Assembly (NCBI GenBank): GCA_905221615.1
Contig: CAJNDT010000491.1
Location: forward strand, 62,001-126,000
DNA from: Symbiodinium sp. CCMP2592
Lineage: Eukaryota; Sar; Dinophyceae; Suessiales; Symbiodiniaceae
DNA length: 64,000 nt
Direction: 5' to 3'
This document shows, piece after piece, positions 1-11,052 of this stretch; within the stretch, counting starts at the first letter, position 1; every line of letters begins with the position of its first letter. The notes beneath the pieces are model-generated. The model ran no database searches. It saw only the letters and a list, made by a program, of their open reading frames with translations, and was not told where the DNA came from. A program made the translations under genes and the position numbers.

Positions 1-3000
1 ACACGATCCTGCGTCCACCACCATCGCCACCAGCACCAACATGGTCATCAATCTTAACCTTCGTCACCTTGCCACTTGAAACAAGAGCATGCAACTCCGG
101 CCAAGACCAACATGAACATGAAGAAGGCATGTCAAGCGAAAAATAGACGTCGGAAAATTCCGCACACTTCTTCAGCAGGCGTTTGAGAGATTTCAAGACA
201 CTTCTGAAAACCTTGTACTTCCCACCGGAACGTTTCTCACCCCCCACGCAAGCCCCTTCACTACTTCCAGGACCAGCACCTGATCGCAAAAGCGATGCCA
301 CGAATAGCACAGGTGTGCGCAGGTCATTCCGGCACGCATCCTTCATTGCACCGATGAGGCTGTCCTCATCGGCCTTAGAGCCAATCAGCTCCTTGCACGT
401 TATGCGAGCGCATCCCTTAGTGGACTTAGGCACGGCGTAGCCATTGCCTAAGCCACATAGGTCAACGATCATGCGGTCAGGCTTTCGTCCACCAGCCTTC
501 GACGGCATGGCTACCAATCTCCCATCGCCCGTTGCCTGAAATTTCAAGGCTTTAAGCAATCTCCTGGAGATTTGGCTAGTCAACTCGCATTTATCAGATC
601 GATCCTTAGCGTCCGAATCGGTCATGTGCAAATGTTTGGACGAGCACACGTCAGACGACTTAGGATGCAACGCGACGTTTGCGGCAATGTACTCCCATTC
701 ATCCTTGCAGTAGCCGAGCTCGACGGCGGTTCCGGGAGATACAGGATCCCGAAAGGTATAACGTTGCCCGTGAGTGCATCCTTGGATCTTGATGCTCTTC
801 CACATGGCATCTTCCTGAAGTCCCTTGTACTGCTTGGTTTCCTGGACTGGTACTCGAGGAGGTACTTCGATGATGATTTGGAACCCCCATGATGCCGCTC
901 TGCGCGCAATTCTTTGGACGACCTCCCCCCATGGGTAGTCTGTCCGCAATTTGGCCCTTTCAGGGTTGTCAGCGATTTTCCGACTCAGCCACGAATTCTT
1001 GCCTAACACCCCTGCACCAATGAAGATCACGGAGTTAGGGTTGATTTTCCTTGCTTCCACCACATCGAAGAGGTAGGCGCACATGGCGTCGTCAACTTCT
1101 CGCCCCATACTCAGAACATTTACTTGCAGCCCAGGGTCATAGTGAGAATCGGGAGCATGCTGTGCAATGCAATCCTTGCCTGGAGCATACTCATTCCACC
1201 AGTTCTCCTCATCGACCCCTACCAATGTCCACACCGTCACTGCTTTTGGAGCATCTTTGATAGTGATACGGTACTTCCACCGGCTGTAAGGATTCTTGTA
1301 GGTATGGACCAACCCTCCATCGTGGTCGAGGAATTGGATCACCAGGCCCTCCTTGGGTTTGCTTTCGGCGAAATTGACCACGTGAGGCACAATTGCTCCA
1401 TTATATCCTTGATATTCCCTTTTCTGTTCAGCCGCATCATGCCATACATCCTCGTACACTGACGACCATTGGTCATAACCGAATTGAGAGGCTTGACTTT
1501 TGGACTGGCCGTTGAAACAAAGAGGCAATGTAAAGCCCTGGTACCCCCCATGGATGGCACGCGCCAGTGTGACAACCACCGCTCGCCATTTGGCGGGCAG
1601 GGCGCGCACATAAGACTGTCCCAAAGGCGGTTCAGGAGGAGGCAAAAACGGCGGCGCAAGGACGTCCGCGATAGCTGCGGGGCGCAAATGCCCCCGAACC
1701 GGATGGTACTGAAACACAGCACGTTCCACATAGCGGTCGAACTTGCCCGGTTGATCAAGGATAGCAGCACGATCCTCCATCTGGTGCCACTGCCCTTCGC
1801 GAAGAATCCAAGTCGACCGAAGGTAACGACCAGGCGGCAACGCGGAAGGCGGCCCCCGCAACATGCGCGGGAACTTGACAACCAGGATGGGGTCCACACT
1901 GTCATGTTCTTGCAAGCCTTCCTTACTCGACAATCCAGCGCGATACAACACCTGAGGGAGGATCGGCGTCTGCGTGTAAGGAAAACAAGGCACCTCGCTC
2001 TTGAACGAGTAATGCTGTTGCCCCTTCTCATCCGTACTTTGGGTATGAGTAGGGCGCATCAGATCCATAATCTCTTGGGAGCCAATGAGAGCCGGCGGAA
2101 AAATGTTGATGAGCTGACACGCATGTGTCCAGGACACAGAATCCTTGAACGACTTGGTGTGTATGTCCGCGGACATCTTGGCAGTGACCTCATAGGCAAG
2201 AGAAACGTAACCTTCCTGAAAGATAGAATGCATCCAACCAATGCAGATGCCGTGGGTACGTTCCAAGTGACGCATAGTCGGATTCTTGCCCGTGCGAATC
2301 ACCCCGATCATGGTCTGGTTGTCGTCGTAGAAGACGAAGTTGGGGTCTTGCCCCCCAAGCTGCTGCCACAACGTGATAGCAGGCAATCCAAGACGTGACA
2401 TGGCAAAGTCGGCCGCGACAATCTCGGCCTCAGGTGTGGAATGACTCAAGCACCCCTGCCTTTTGCTAAGTCCCGCCAAGGGAAATCTTGTATGAGAACC
2501 TTGAATGTGCAAATGAGCACCGGAGGTAGATTTCAAACTTTCTCCACAACCTGCATAGTCCGCATCTGCAAACAGCCCGATGGACGAGTCCTCCAAGGAG
2601 TTCCCGACCCATCCAATCATCATGTGATGTTTGGACTGGTGCACATAGGCCATGAGATGATGAAGAAGAGCATCCTCCTTCTTGGTCCATTTCGTGATCT
2701 TGCGTGCGAGATTGTTGATACTGCGCAGAAGATCAAAGCGGCAAATGCGCGCGGCATAAAGCAATTTCATGAGAATGCTTGCTGCCTGCGGAGCAAGTGC
2801 GCCGCGATTAGCCTCGTTGATCTCCTCTTCCTCTGGCGCCTTGGGAATAGGTGGAGGCGGAACAAGCCGACCGTCCTTATCAACAGGCATGGTGTGTCCA
2901 CACCACGTGCATCGATGGCTTTTACCTGACTGTGCCGGAGCGCGAGCTGGGTGATTCTTAGTCTCCTCAGCCGGACTCGGCGATGGTACCGTCTTGAATT

Positions 3001-6000
3001 TTGTCGGATCGAACCCAGTCACGTCGCAGTACTTCTTGACTGTCATGTCCAGGTACGTCTCCATGTCGTAGGTAACGGTCTGCACCTTCGTTTTGTCATG
3101 CAACGTTGCCTCGCCCTTGGAGATGCGACAACCCAGATACAAACCCAGTGGCGTTTCTTCTTCCAATCGGAGTTCTTGGCGCAGCATGTCCCAGCCCTTG
3201 GGCAGATTCTCTTTGGGTCCTGCCATCTTGAGATCATCCACGTAGATGACAAGTAAGAGCTTCATTTGCGGGTGGAAATACAGTGATGGCCATTCGTCGC
3301 CAATCGGCTTGAATCCTACTTTCTGTACCGCGGTGTGGCAATGTTGTTCCCACATGGTTCCTGCGTCAGGATGTCCATATAGAGCTTTGATCAGGCGACA
3401 CACAGGTCTGCGGAATTTATGCCGTTTCGCAGATGGATGCCAGGCTTCATCAGGCAGTTCAACCCAACACGGAGTTCCCGATAGTCTCGCCTGAATGTAT
3501 GCTTGGATAGCATCCGCCATCTGGACATCGTTGCCAGGAAGGCATCCGTAATAATCTGCCCACCGTGAGGCGTCAAACGTAGCCGGGGAATTCCCCAAAT
3601 CCTGAAACAATGCGGCTTCCATGTTCTGGTCTTTGACCTGATCACCGAGTAGTACACCTCGCCCTTTGAACTTCCTGGCAGGATCGTCCTCTTTGAGCTG
3701 ATAGTTCTTCTCGTATATCAGTCCATGTACTCGCGCCATATGTACTTTCTCACCTTTCTTCTTTGCCTCAGCGACGACGTCGTCATATTCACGCGTAGTT
3801 GAGAAATCAAACACCTCTTGGTCCCACAATCCCTTCCATTCTTTCATGAAAGCTTCCATGGCCTTGGGGTTGTTGACCATCTCCTTGCGTGTGACGGGTC
3901 GAGTGACCATGGCATTGAAGCATGATCCTCCTGCCTGATTCTTTTCCCGATGTACGTTTCTGTGAGAAGTCGTACACGGCATAGACGGAATCCAGTTGTC
4001 ATCCATGACCATGTGTGCCGGAACAGCCGGCACGACGTCCGCCAAGAATTGTTCTTGTGTGTATTGATCCACATAGGATTGTGCCCAAGACCATCCATCG
4101 TCGTCATCAATGGACACGTTGAGTTGCAGATCGATTTCTTCACATGGAACAATCTTGGGAAAGATCATGTTGTCCAAAATCTTGGTGACTATCTTCTTCC
4201 CTATCACAGCCTTCTTCCGGTCTTTCTTGGCAACTCGAGCTTTGTCTCGTTTTTCCTTCTTGTACGCTGCCTTCTTCTCCGCTTCACTCATTTTCTTCCA
4301 TGCTTCCGGAGAATAGGAATGGATAGGTCGCCGTGTAGGAAGTGTTCGTCGACCATCACTTCGGATCTTGTACGGAACTCCCCTTTTGTCGATCTTGCAG
4401 GCTTCACCATCGTCGGTGAGATATACAATGCCGTCCCCTTTCTTCCCCGTACTCCAATGTTCAATCTCCTCGGGAGCCAACTTCTTTTCTTTCAAGATCT
4501 TGATAATCTCTCCAGGTTCTTCGATGTCTCCTTCGGGGATGAGTCTACCGGTTGGACCGACTTCGCGGGGCGATCGTCGATCTTTTCCAGTGACCTTTGG
4601 TTCAGAAGGAGGCGGTGCTGCACGTAGACCTAGTTCTTCGTCTAGTTCTTCGAGTCTTTTGTCTCCTATAGCATCAATAGCTTCATGTTCTGCTGACTTG
4701 AAGACTTCGCCAGACGGCTCCGTCTCTATGTCAGATGGATCTATGTCCTGTAAGTCGGGATCTTCTCCGGGATCCGGTGGAGGAAGAAGACCATCTTGAT
4801 CATCATCATCCCCGTTGCCACCATTTCCTCCAGGCGGACCGTCATCCCCGTCATCGACGTCTTTTATCTCCTTGCCAGCAAGGTCAACGTTGTCCCTCAG
4901 TCCCTCAATGGTTGAGTTCATCCTCTCGTACTCGGCTTTCAGGGGAAACGTTATCTCCTCTGGGAAGTAGATAACTTCTGTCTCGTACGGTCTCATCAAC
5001 TTCCTGGGAACAGATGCGTCCATTGACAAGTTCGCATTGGCAAATTCCTTCATGTCCCACACGCGATACTTCTTGGACCATCCTTGACCAGCAGTGATGA
5101 TGTATCCGGCGAAAATGCCTGGGATCCCCTTTGGATCGAACTTGTTGCCATATGTCTTCGGCCTTGTATCCGTAGGCTTGAAGAAGACTTTGGCCCCAAA
5201 GGGTATGGCTTTTCCCTCGAAGTCCTTTCCAGTCATACGTTTCCATGCTGAATCACCGTCGCCCTCCACATCTTCGATGTTGAGGTTCTGCATCACGCAG
5301 TTCAGCGCAAACGACCAGTATTGGGCGGGTAATCCGGCATGTAGCATAGATGCTGCGACCGTGTTGATCACTTCTTGATTTGATCGTTCAGCGAGTGAAT
5401 TGTTACTGGGTTTCCCTGGAAGGGAATGATCTATCACGATCTTCAATTGCGCCATAGCTGAGTCGAACTCTGGTGCTTCATCACTATACGCCATATGAAT
5501 CTTGCGTCTTCCCATTAGGCGTCTGATGGCCATGACGACCTCGTCAGTGCTCCTTGAGGCCGTGGGAATCGCTGCGATCATTTTGGTGGCGATATCTCTG
5601 ATGACTAGAACTTCACGTGCTCCATCATCGAGCCCGATACCTGCTTCGGCGGCCTTGCGCATATCGAGGAAGTCGAACGTCACAAGATCTCCCCAGTGTT
5701 TGATCACACGTTGAAACGCACCTCGTTGTGTCCGCAAGTGCTTCATCTTCGCGCGTATGCACGATTCGCAATATGGATTGCGGTAGCGATGAGTACACAG
5801 ATGTGCCAACGTTTTGGCTTCGGCTTTCAGTGTTCCGACTCTGGCCTTGCGGCTCGGCGCACCGTCGCCTTCCACATCAATGATCACCTCATCGTCACCA
5901 TCCAATGGAATTTCACCCACTCCTTTTCCTTCGTCGTCGTCCGGAGGTCGTCCGGCCTCGGACTCTGGCACTTCTTCTATAGGAGGTTCTTGGGGTTCAG

Positions 6001-6013
6001 GATCAGGAGGCGT
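1..6013 (-). CDS. Pol polyprotein (integrase, reverse transcriptase, RNase H, C-terminal extension), partial
   Basis: I read this frame codon by codon from the TGA at 6014-6016 to base 1 and found no stop in 2004 codons. It has no start of its own near the left of gag and is in the -1 frame relative to gag. An integrase HHCC-like zinc module lies at residues 70-87. The DDE core is D114 (VTFDF), D178 (YSDEAPEF) and E209 (LAERSNQ). An acidic, Pro-rich linker follows, then reverse transcriptase with LIKALYGHPDAG and LLLVIYVDDLKMAGP (Y at 924). RNase H has GLFADADYAGC (D at 1150) and a closing ADIHTKSFKD near 1283. Roughly 715 residues follow with no domain I can name firmly. Copia Pol normally ends near RNase H, so the tail is unusual. 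The 3' end is off the window. Confidence 0.95.
5977..6013 (-). other. gag/pol overlap, possible -1 frameshift site
   Basis: The pol frame opens after the TGA at 6014-6016 and the gag frame closes at TAG 5977-5979, so a ribosome must slip by -1 (or +2) inside 37 nt. I see no canonical X-XXY-YYZ heptamer here; the region reads GAACCCCAAGAACCTCC before the stop. The alternatives are a non-canonical slip site, a one-base mutation that split an ancestral single frame, or a sequence error. Confidence 0.6.
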
Positions 6014-9000
6014 TCATGATCGTCACCTTCTTCTTCTGCTTCAACCTCGCTTGGTGCAGCTTCAGCGGCAGCTGCGACACTGACGTCAACGTCACCTGCG
6101 GTTAGCACACTCTTGAAGATTTCGGTGATCGCTTTGGCCTCCGGATCATCATGAACAAGTGACTTGGAACTCCCGGCACGAATGTACGGGATGTCACCGT
6201 TCACGAACAGAGATATCCTCTTGCCCTGCGGGTTGATCATGAATGGTTCCCTTCCGGGTGGCCACACAAACCCGTAGTTGAAGTTCATACATCTCTTGCC
6301 AATGGAAAGCACCGATGGTGTGTCGTCCAACACGTAAGCGTTGATCGGTTCCTCGAACGACTCAGTCTGGAAATTCGACACAAGATCGGTATCGGTGATT
6401 CCATTTGCTGTCTGAAATGATATGGGCTCTGGAGTCACGAGTGTCTCGAGACTATGCTTCTCGATCTTCTTCTGAGATATGAGGTCGTGGCCACACCCAG
6501 TGTCCATGAGAAACTTGATCTTCTTCTTGAGGATGACTGGTTGAACCATGCATTTGCATACACCTTGATTGATGATCCGCTTGCTGTGCGCAGCATCGAG
6601 TTCACGCTCAACGATGGAATCCTCACCGTCGTAGAAGGAGACTTCCTCCACCCGAGACGTTCCTGGGATTCGCACGAATGAAACTCGATCTCCACATTGA
6701 TCATCATCGTCGTCAACCATGTCTCTCATAATCTGTGCCCTCAATCTCGCTTTGTGCTTGGCGAATTCCAAATTCACGGCGCGATCCTCATCGTTGACAA
6801 GCGCTTCCATGTCGACGTACTTCACCTTCCGCTCTTTGTCCTTCTTCGATCTTCTAGGACACGAAGAAATGAACTTCACGTCATCGGCGAATGTCACATT
6901 ACGCTTGATCCCTTTTCGGGTCGACGTAGTCGGTCCCGAGGATTCGTCGTCTGTTGAACAATCCGAATCAGTGTCGCTGTCAACGGATGGACAATCTGAC
7001 TCCTCCTCATCTTGTCTTGAAGATCGCTTCCATATCGCCGGAGCTGATGGATTCCACCTTCGGCACAATCTAATGGCGGGTGCCGCAGGGAGCGCCTTGG
7101 CCTTGGCATTCGGCTTCGCTGGAGCTGCCTTCGCTTCGGATTTGGCTTTAGCTTTTGCCTTTGGTTCCGGAGCTGGGGTAGCTGCTGCCTCATGCTTGAA
7201 AGGACAATTCTCTCTTGAGCACGAGCCTGTGTTCTTGAACGAGTAGCATATCCTGTTTCCTCCTCCTCCAGATGGACTTGGAGTTCTCGTCCTCGGCGTA
7301 AAGGGTCGCTCTGGAGTCTTCTTCGAGTGACTAAATGGGCACTTGTCACCATTTCGACACCCTGCATCTGTGAAATGGAACTTGCAGCGGATTTGCTTCT
7401 TGCTCTTGTCGCCTCTGTTGTCCGCTGACTCACTCCTCGTCTTCTTCTTGGGTTTTGGCTTGGTTTTCGCATGACTCTTCGCTTTGCTTTGAGGTAGTAC
7501 AGGTGTAGCCTTATCCGGCTTGGTCGGCGAAGCCTTGACCTTTGCGGATGGAGCTGCGTTAGGCGTTGGTTTCTCAGGTACCTTGGCCGGTGCAGCAAGC
7601 AAATCCTTGCCCTCAAGCATCTGGCGCAAGCCAATTTGGGTCTGAGTGAGATTTGATTGTTCTCGTCTCCGCATGATGGTACGGTCAATGATCTTCATCA
7701 AATTGTCGTACGATCGGTCTTCATGATTGTAGGGCAAGTGTTCGTAGTGCATGCCCAACTCCATCTTCATTGCGGGCGAGTCCTTGATCTTGCTGTACAA
7801 GCAATCACGGAGAGCTGTTTTGGATGGTATGTCTTCTGGCCTCATCCGTCCCAGAACTTCCAACCACGTCTGCTTGAACGTATGAAGCTTGTTGTCGCCT
7901 TGGTACTGGAGCTTCACCAGATACTCGAGAGTGATGATCATGTCGAGACGATCATGCGTTCGAAAGCTTTCATACATCATCGCAATGATTTGTCGTCCTT
8001 TGATGATCTTCCCTTCGGGCCTGCTGATGTAATCGTTGGCCTTCCGGTTCACCTCCAAGTACAGGTCAGCAGATTTGTCACCACCAGCACGTAGCATTGC
8101 GACCATTGCGATCCCCAATTTGACGTCTACGCTCTTAAACTTCTTGTGTCCTGAATCGTTCAATGCTTCGACGTCAGGGAATGGGTTGAACGCTGGTGCC
8201 AGCCATAACATCCAGTCCTCATGATTTGGATCGGCTGATGCTCCTAAGACATTCGCCGTGCATACGGATCGCCAGTTGTTGAGGTGAGTGAGAGTAGGCC
8301 ATGGAGGTACGGTCACTTTGTCGGCCTCCCTCCTAGAAATTCTCACTTCCGTGACTTCAGGATCTGCGTCTCCATCAGGATCACGCGCATGAGATCCAGG
8401 ATCCGATTCAGGTTTGCCTCCACCGCTTTTCTTCTTATCATCATCATCATCAGGCGGGTCAGGAGGGTCATACCCCGTGCCGGTTCCTTCATCGTGCTCT
8501 CCATCTTCGTTCTCGTCGCCAGCCTCGTCACCGTCATCGTCTCCATTATCCTCCTGAATCGTTTCAGCGAATAACTTCCACTCATCACGATCAGCTCTGA
8601 GACGTTGTTCGGCTTTCTGGGCCTTGAGTACTTCGCTTCGCAGATCGGCAATCTTCTCCTCGTACCGTTCCGCGACCTCTTTCTCGATCTGACGTCTCCT
8701 TGCTTCATGAATGGAATCGTCATAGGCAATAGGGGGACCGATGAGGTCGTTGCCCTTCGTAGATGCGGTGATACCGTCGACACCAACAGGTCTTGAGGAG
8801 CTGGCAGATGCTGTGGACTTCGATCCCAACATCCCGCGATTCTCCAAGAGTTCGCGTAGCTGTCGATCACGCACGGCTGCCGCATCACTTTTCCCATGAA
8901 ATCCGCTTGGTATGCCGAACAAAGTGGCTGCACTAGGCGTGGAACGCGCAAGTGCTGGGCTGCTAATACCTGGCACGTAGTGCTCGGGCATTGCATCCGC

Positions 9001-10638
9001 CACGATTGGCATTGAATTGCGGCCAGTGAAGAAGTTTCCATCGGTGAATGGAATTCCATCCATCACAAGGTTCTTGTCCTTGTCCGATTCCGAGAATGCG
9101 AACTTCTCTTTGGCGACTGGACTAACTTGACTTGGGGACCGTATTTCAGGGGATCGTACCTCACCTCCTACGGAAAATGCAGGCACTACTTCCTTTCCTA
9201 CGTGCTCCCAGCCAGACTCAGTAGTCCTCGAAGACATGGGCATGCTTGAAGGCCGTGTCGCTCCTCCATAATTGGAGTTTCGCGCTGCCTCCAATTCGCT
9301 GCGTGTCCTCGCTTGAAGATCTTCTTGTGCTTTGAGCGTTTTCCTGAGTTCACTCAGCTCGTCGTGCAAGGTAGGCAATGCACGCCTTGCATGATCTTCA
9401 TTCTGATGAAGTCGGTCCTCTGCATCTTGCATCCTCTTCACAGCCATTTTGCGGTACTCTTCTTCTTCGCCAAGACGTTCGCGAAGCCGAAATCGTTCTT
9501 GATCAATGGCTGCGCTGTTTCCAGCTAGCCCTTGGATCTCGTTCACGGCCCGCAACTCCTGGTTCTTGACCAAGTGGAATCGTTCCTGCATTGCTTGTAA
9601 GGCTTGTTCCGAACTTGCTGTGTTTGACCGGAGGACCAAGTTCTCTCTGGCATGTTCATGAAGTTCATGAGTCAGACGCTCATACTCACGTGCCATAAGC
9701 TCACCATCGCCTTGCGCTCTTGCCTCCAACTGCACAAAGTTAGTGGCTGCCTCCGTGCGGAACACGTGTAGCTGTTGAGCTAACTCCTCGGCAACGGCAT
9801 GTGCTTGACGTTGTTGAGCAGAGTTCTGTTCATCCATGCGAAACAAAGCTGTTTCATAGTCTCGCTTCATCTCCTGATTGACATTGTTGATGTGCCTCAT
9901 GGCTAAGCATGCATGGTCACGTTGTCGTTCCAATTCTTCAATGCGAATTCCAGATCCTTCATCTTCTTGTTGCATCTCCTTGATCTTGTCCATCAGGGTC
10001 TGAACAACTCCTTCGTATTCTTGCATCTGACTGCGATAGTACATCTGCTGCGCAAGGTTAGATGCTTCGAGCTGTTGCGAAATCGTCAGTTCCTGATAGG
10101 CATTCGGACCATCGGCTATGGCTGGCGTGGTCACCGATGATGCATCACCACGTGCTGGGATAGTGTCCAGAGTCATATCCAGATCGTCAGCATCACGTGG
10201 TTGATTGGTAACCATCCGATTCCAAGTCATGGATTTGTCACGCCCACGAGTAGCCGAAGTCCTCGATCGTGCTGAAGAGCTTCTCGAAGATGATGGTCTT
10301 GACTTCTTTTCCAAGGTCTTCACTCCTTTGTCCTTGGCCCTGGACGTAGTCCGAGGTGCCTGAAAACCAGACGCTTCGGCTCGTCGTTCGGGAGCCTTGC
10401 CCGTCCTCGAACCTGTGGATGTCGGACGCGAAGGCGTAGATGCTCTTGGTAGACTCTTTGCTTTCACCTTGGGAACTGCCTTTGCAATGGCAAGCGCAGA
10501 AGATTGACCTTTGTCATCTTCCGTGGAGCTATCAACGGATTGCACCACTGTGTCATCAGCTGTTGATTCACCAACGGCTGGCGCTGCCACATCGGCACCG
10601 AAAGTCATTGTCGTATCTTGGCTTGATCCCGAGTTCAT
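5977..10638 (-). CDS. Gag-protease polyprotein of the copia-like element
   Basis: This 1553-codon frame starts at the ATG at 10638, just downstream of the candidate primer-binding site. The N-terminal 180 residues are Ser/Thr/Arg-rich. A long Gln/Glu-rich coiled-coil follows at about 185-450, and a very acidic segment at about 695-735. A Trp-rich helical region at about 780-1010 is in the capsid position. Two CCCH zinc fingers follow at about 1085-1150 (C-x8-C-x5-C-x3-H, then C-x8-C-x4-C-x3-H) within Lys/Ala/Pro-rich linkers. The retropepsin-like motif FLMDTGCGHD is near residue 1378. Known role of such proteins: particle assembly, RNA packaging and polyprotein cleavage in the cytoplasm. CCCH fingers stand where most copia elements have a CCHC knuckle. 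The frame ends at TAG 5977-5979, inside the beginning of the pol frame. Capsid identity is inferred from position. Confidence 0.92.
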   Translation of the reverse strand: MNSGSSQDTTMTFGADVAAPAVGESTADDTVVQSVDSSTEDDKGQSSALAIAKAVPKVKAKSLPRASTPSRPTSTGSRTGKAPERRAEASGFQAPRTTSRAKDKGVKTLEKKSRPSSSRSSSARSRTSATRGRDKSMTWNRMVTNQPRDADDLDMTLDTIPARGDASSVTTPAIADGPNAYQELTISQQLEASNLAQQMYYRSQMQEYEGVVQTLMDKIKEMQQEDEGSGIRIEELERQRDHACLAMRHINNVNQEMKRDYETALFRMDEQNSAQQRQAHAVAEELAQQLHVFRTEAATNFVQLEARAQGDGELMAREYERLTHELHEHARENLVLRSNTASSEQALQAMQERFHLVKNQELRAVNEIQGLAGNSAAIDQERFRLRERLGEEEEYRKMAVKRMQDAEDRLHQNEDHARRALPTLHDELSELRKTLKAQEDLQARTRSELEAARNSNYGGATRPSSMPMSSRTTESGWEHVGKEVVPAFSVGGEVRSPEIRSPSQVSPVAKEKFAFSESDKDKNLVMDGIPFTDGNFFTGRNSMPIVADAMPEHYVPGISSPALARSTPSAATLFGIPSGFHGKSDAAAVRDRQLRELLENRGMLGSKSTASASSSRPVGVDGITASTKGNDLIGPPIAYDDSIHEARRRQIEKEVAERYEEKIADLRSEVLKAQKAEQRLRADRDEWKLFAETIQEDNGDDDGDEAGDENEDGEHDEGTGTGYDPPDPPDDDDDKKKSGGGKPESDPGSHARDPDGDADPEVTEVRISRREADKVTVPPWPTLTHLNNWRSVCTANVLGASADPNHEDWMLWLAPAFNPFPDVEALNDSGHKKFKSVDVKLGIAMVAMLRAGGDKSADLYLEVNRKANDYISRPEGKIIKGRQIIAMMYESFRTHDRLDMIITLEYLVKLQYQGDNKLHTFKQTWLEVLGRMRPEDIPSKTALRDCLYSKIKDSPAMKMELGMHYEHLPYNHEDRSYDNLMKIIDRTIMRRREQSNLTQTQIGLRQMLEGKDLLAAPAKVPEKPTPNAAPSAKVKASPTKPDKATPVLPQSKAKSHAKTKPKPKKKTRSESADNRGDKSKKQIRCKFHFTDAGCRNGDKCPFSHSKKTPERPFTPRTRTPSPSGGGGNRICYSFKNTGSCSRENCPFKHEAAATPAPEPKAKAKAKSEAKAAPAKPNAKAKALPAAPAIRLCRRWNPSAPAIWKRSSRQDEEESDCPSVDSDTDSDCSTDDESSGPTTSTRKGIKRNVTFADDVKFISSCPRRSKKDKERKVKYVDMEALVNDEDRAVNLEFAKHKARLRAQIMRDMVDDDDDQCGDRVSFVRIPGTSRVEEVSFYDGEDSIVERELDAAHSKRIINQGVCKCMVQPVILKKKIKFLMDTGCGHDLISQKKIEKHSLETLVTPEPISFQTANGITDTDLVSNFQTESFEEPINAYVLDDTPSVLSIGKRCMNFNYGFVWPPGREPFMINPQGKRISLFVNGDIPYIRAGSSKSLVHDDPEAKAITEIFKSVLTAGDVDVSVAAAAEAAPSEVEAEEEGDDHERLLILNPKNLL

Positions 10639-10690
10639 TGTGGTCGTAGTAGATCAAGTAGTCGTTGCTGTAGAAAGGCAGAGCCGCGTA

Positions 10691-10702
10691 CGGCTGATAA
10701 CC
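10691..10702 (-). other. candidate primer-binding site
   Basis: The minus strand reads GGTTATCAGCCG immediately after the putative LTR end. It resembles the initiator-tRNA-Met type site TGGTATCAGAGC of many copia elements, with one inserted base. The dinoflagellate tRNA that would pair is unknown to me. Confidence 0.35.
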
Positions 10703-10954
10703 TGCGTGGGGGATTGATCTCGACTAGGTTGCTGCTCTCCCCACCAGAGCTGTAATGAATGTAGGTGTGGCTGGCTTGCACTCTCCACAGACTGGACCCT
10801 GTCTCTCTTACACTTCCACACGTGCAATCCTATGCAGGCAGAACCGGCGGCCGTTCCTTTTGCACTCACTGCCGGCGGCGGTTCGTCTGTGCAACGGGAT
10901 AGCTCTGATTGCTCAGGATAGAAGACACTTATAGCACTTAGCTATGGGCATTGA

Positions 10955-10965
10955 CTTGAGCCAAA
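10955..10965 (-). promoter_or_regulatory. 11-nt match to the 3' end of the dinoflagellate spliced leader
   Basis: The minus strand reads TTTGGCTCAAG, identical to the last 11 nt of the dinoflagellate spliced leader, about 320 nt upstream of the gag ATG on the same strand. Bases further 5' do not match well. It could be a relict left when a trans-spliced RNA was reverse transcribed, or coincidence. Confidence 0.35.
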
Positions 10966-10999
10966 CGTTGCGTGGGCGGTCACATAGAAAGGTAAAGAT

Positions 11000-11052
11000 G
11001 AGGGACGCGTAGCGTGCCCCCTTAGAGTCGAGGGACGCGTAGCGTGCCCCCT
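11000..11052. repeat. two-copy 30 bp tandem duplication inside the LTR
   Basis: The 23 bp core GAGGGACGCGTAGCGTGCCC plus CTT occurs at 11000-11022 and 11030-11052 with a 30 bp period. Short direct duplications in the U3 part of LTRs often act as enhancer-like modules. That role is inference. Confidence 0.7.

Noticed and set aside
1469-2398. 309-codon plus-strand frame
   Set aside because: It is antisense to the verified Pol frame and is a shadow of it; other frames under Pol and Gag were dropped for the same reason.
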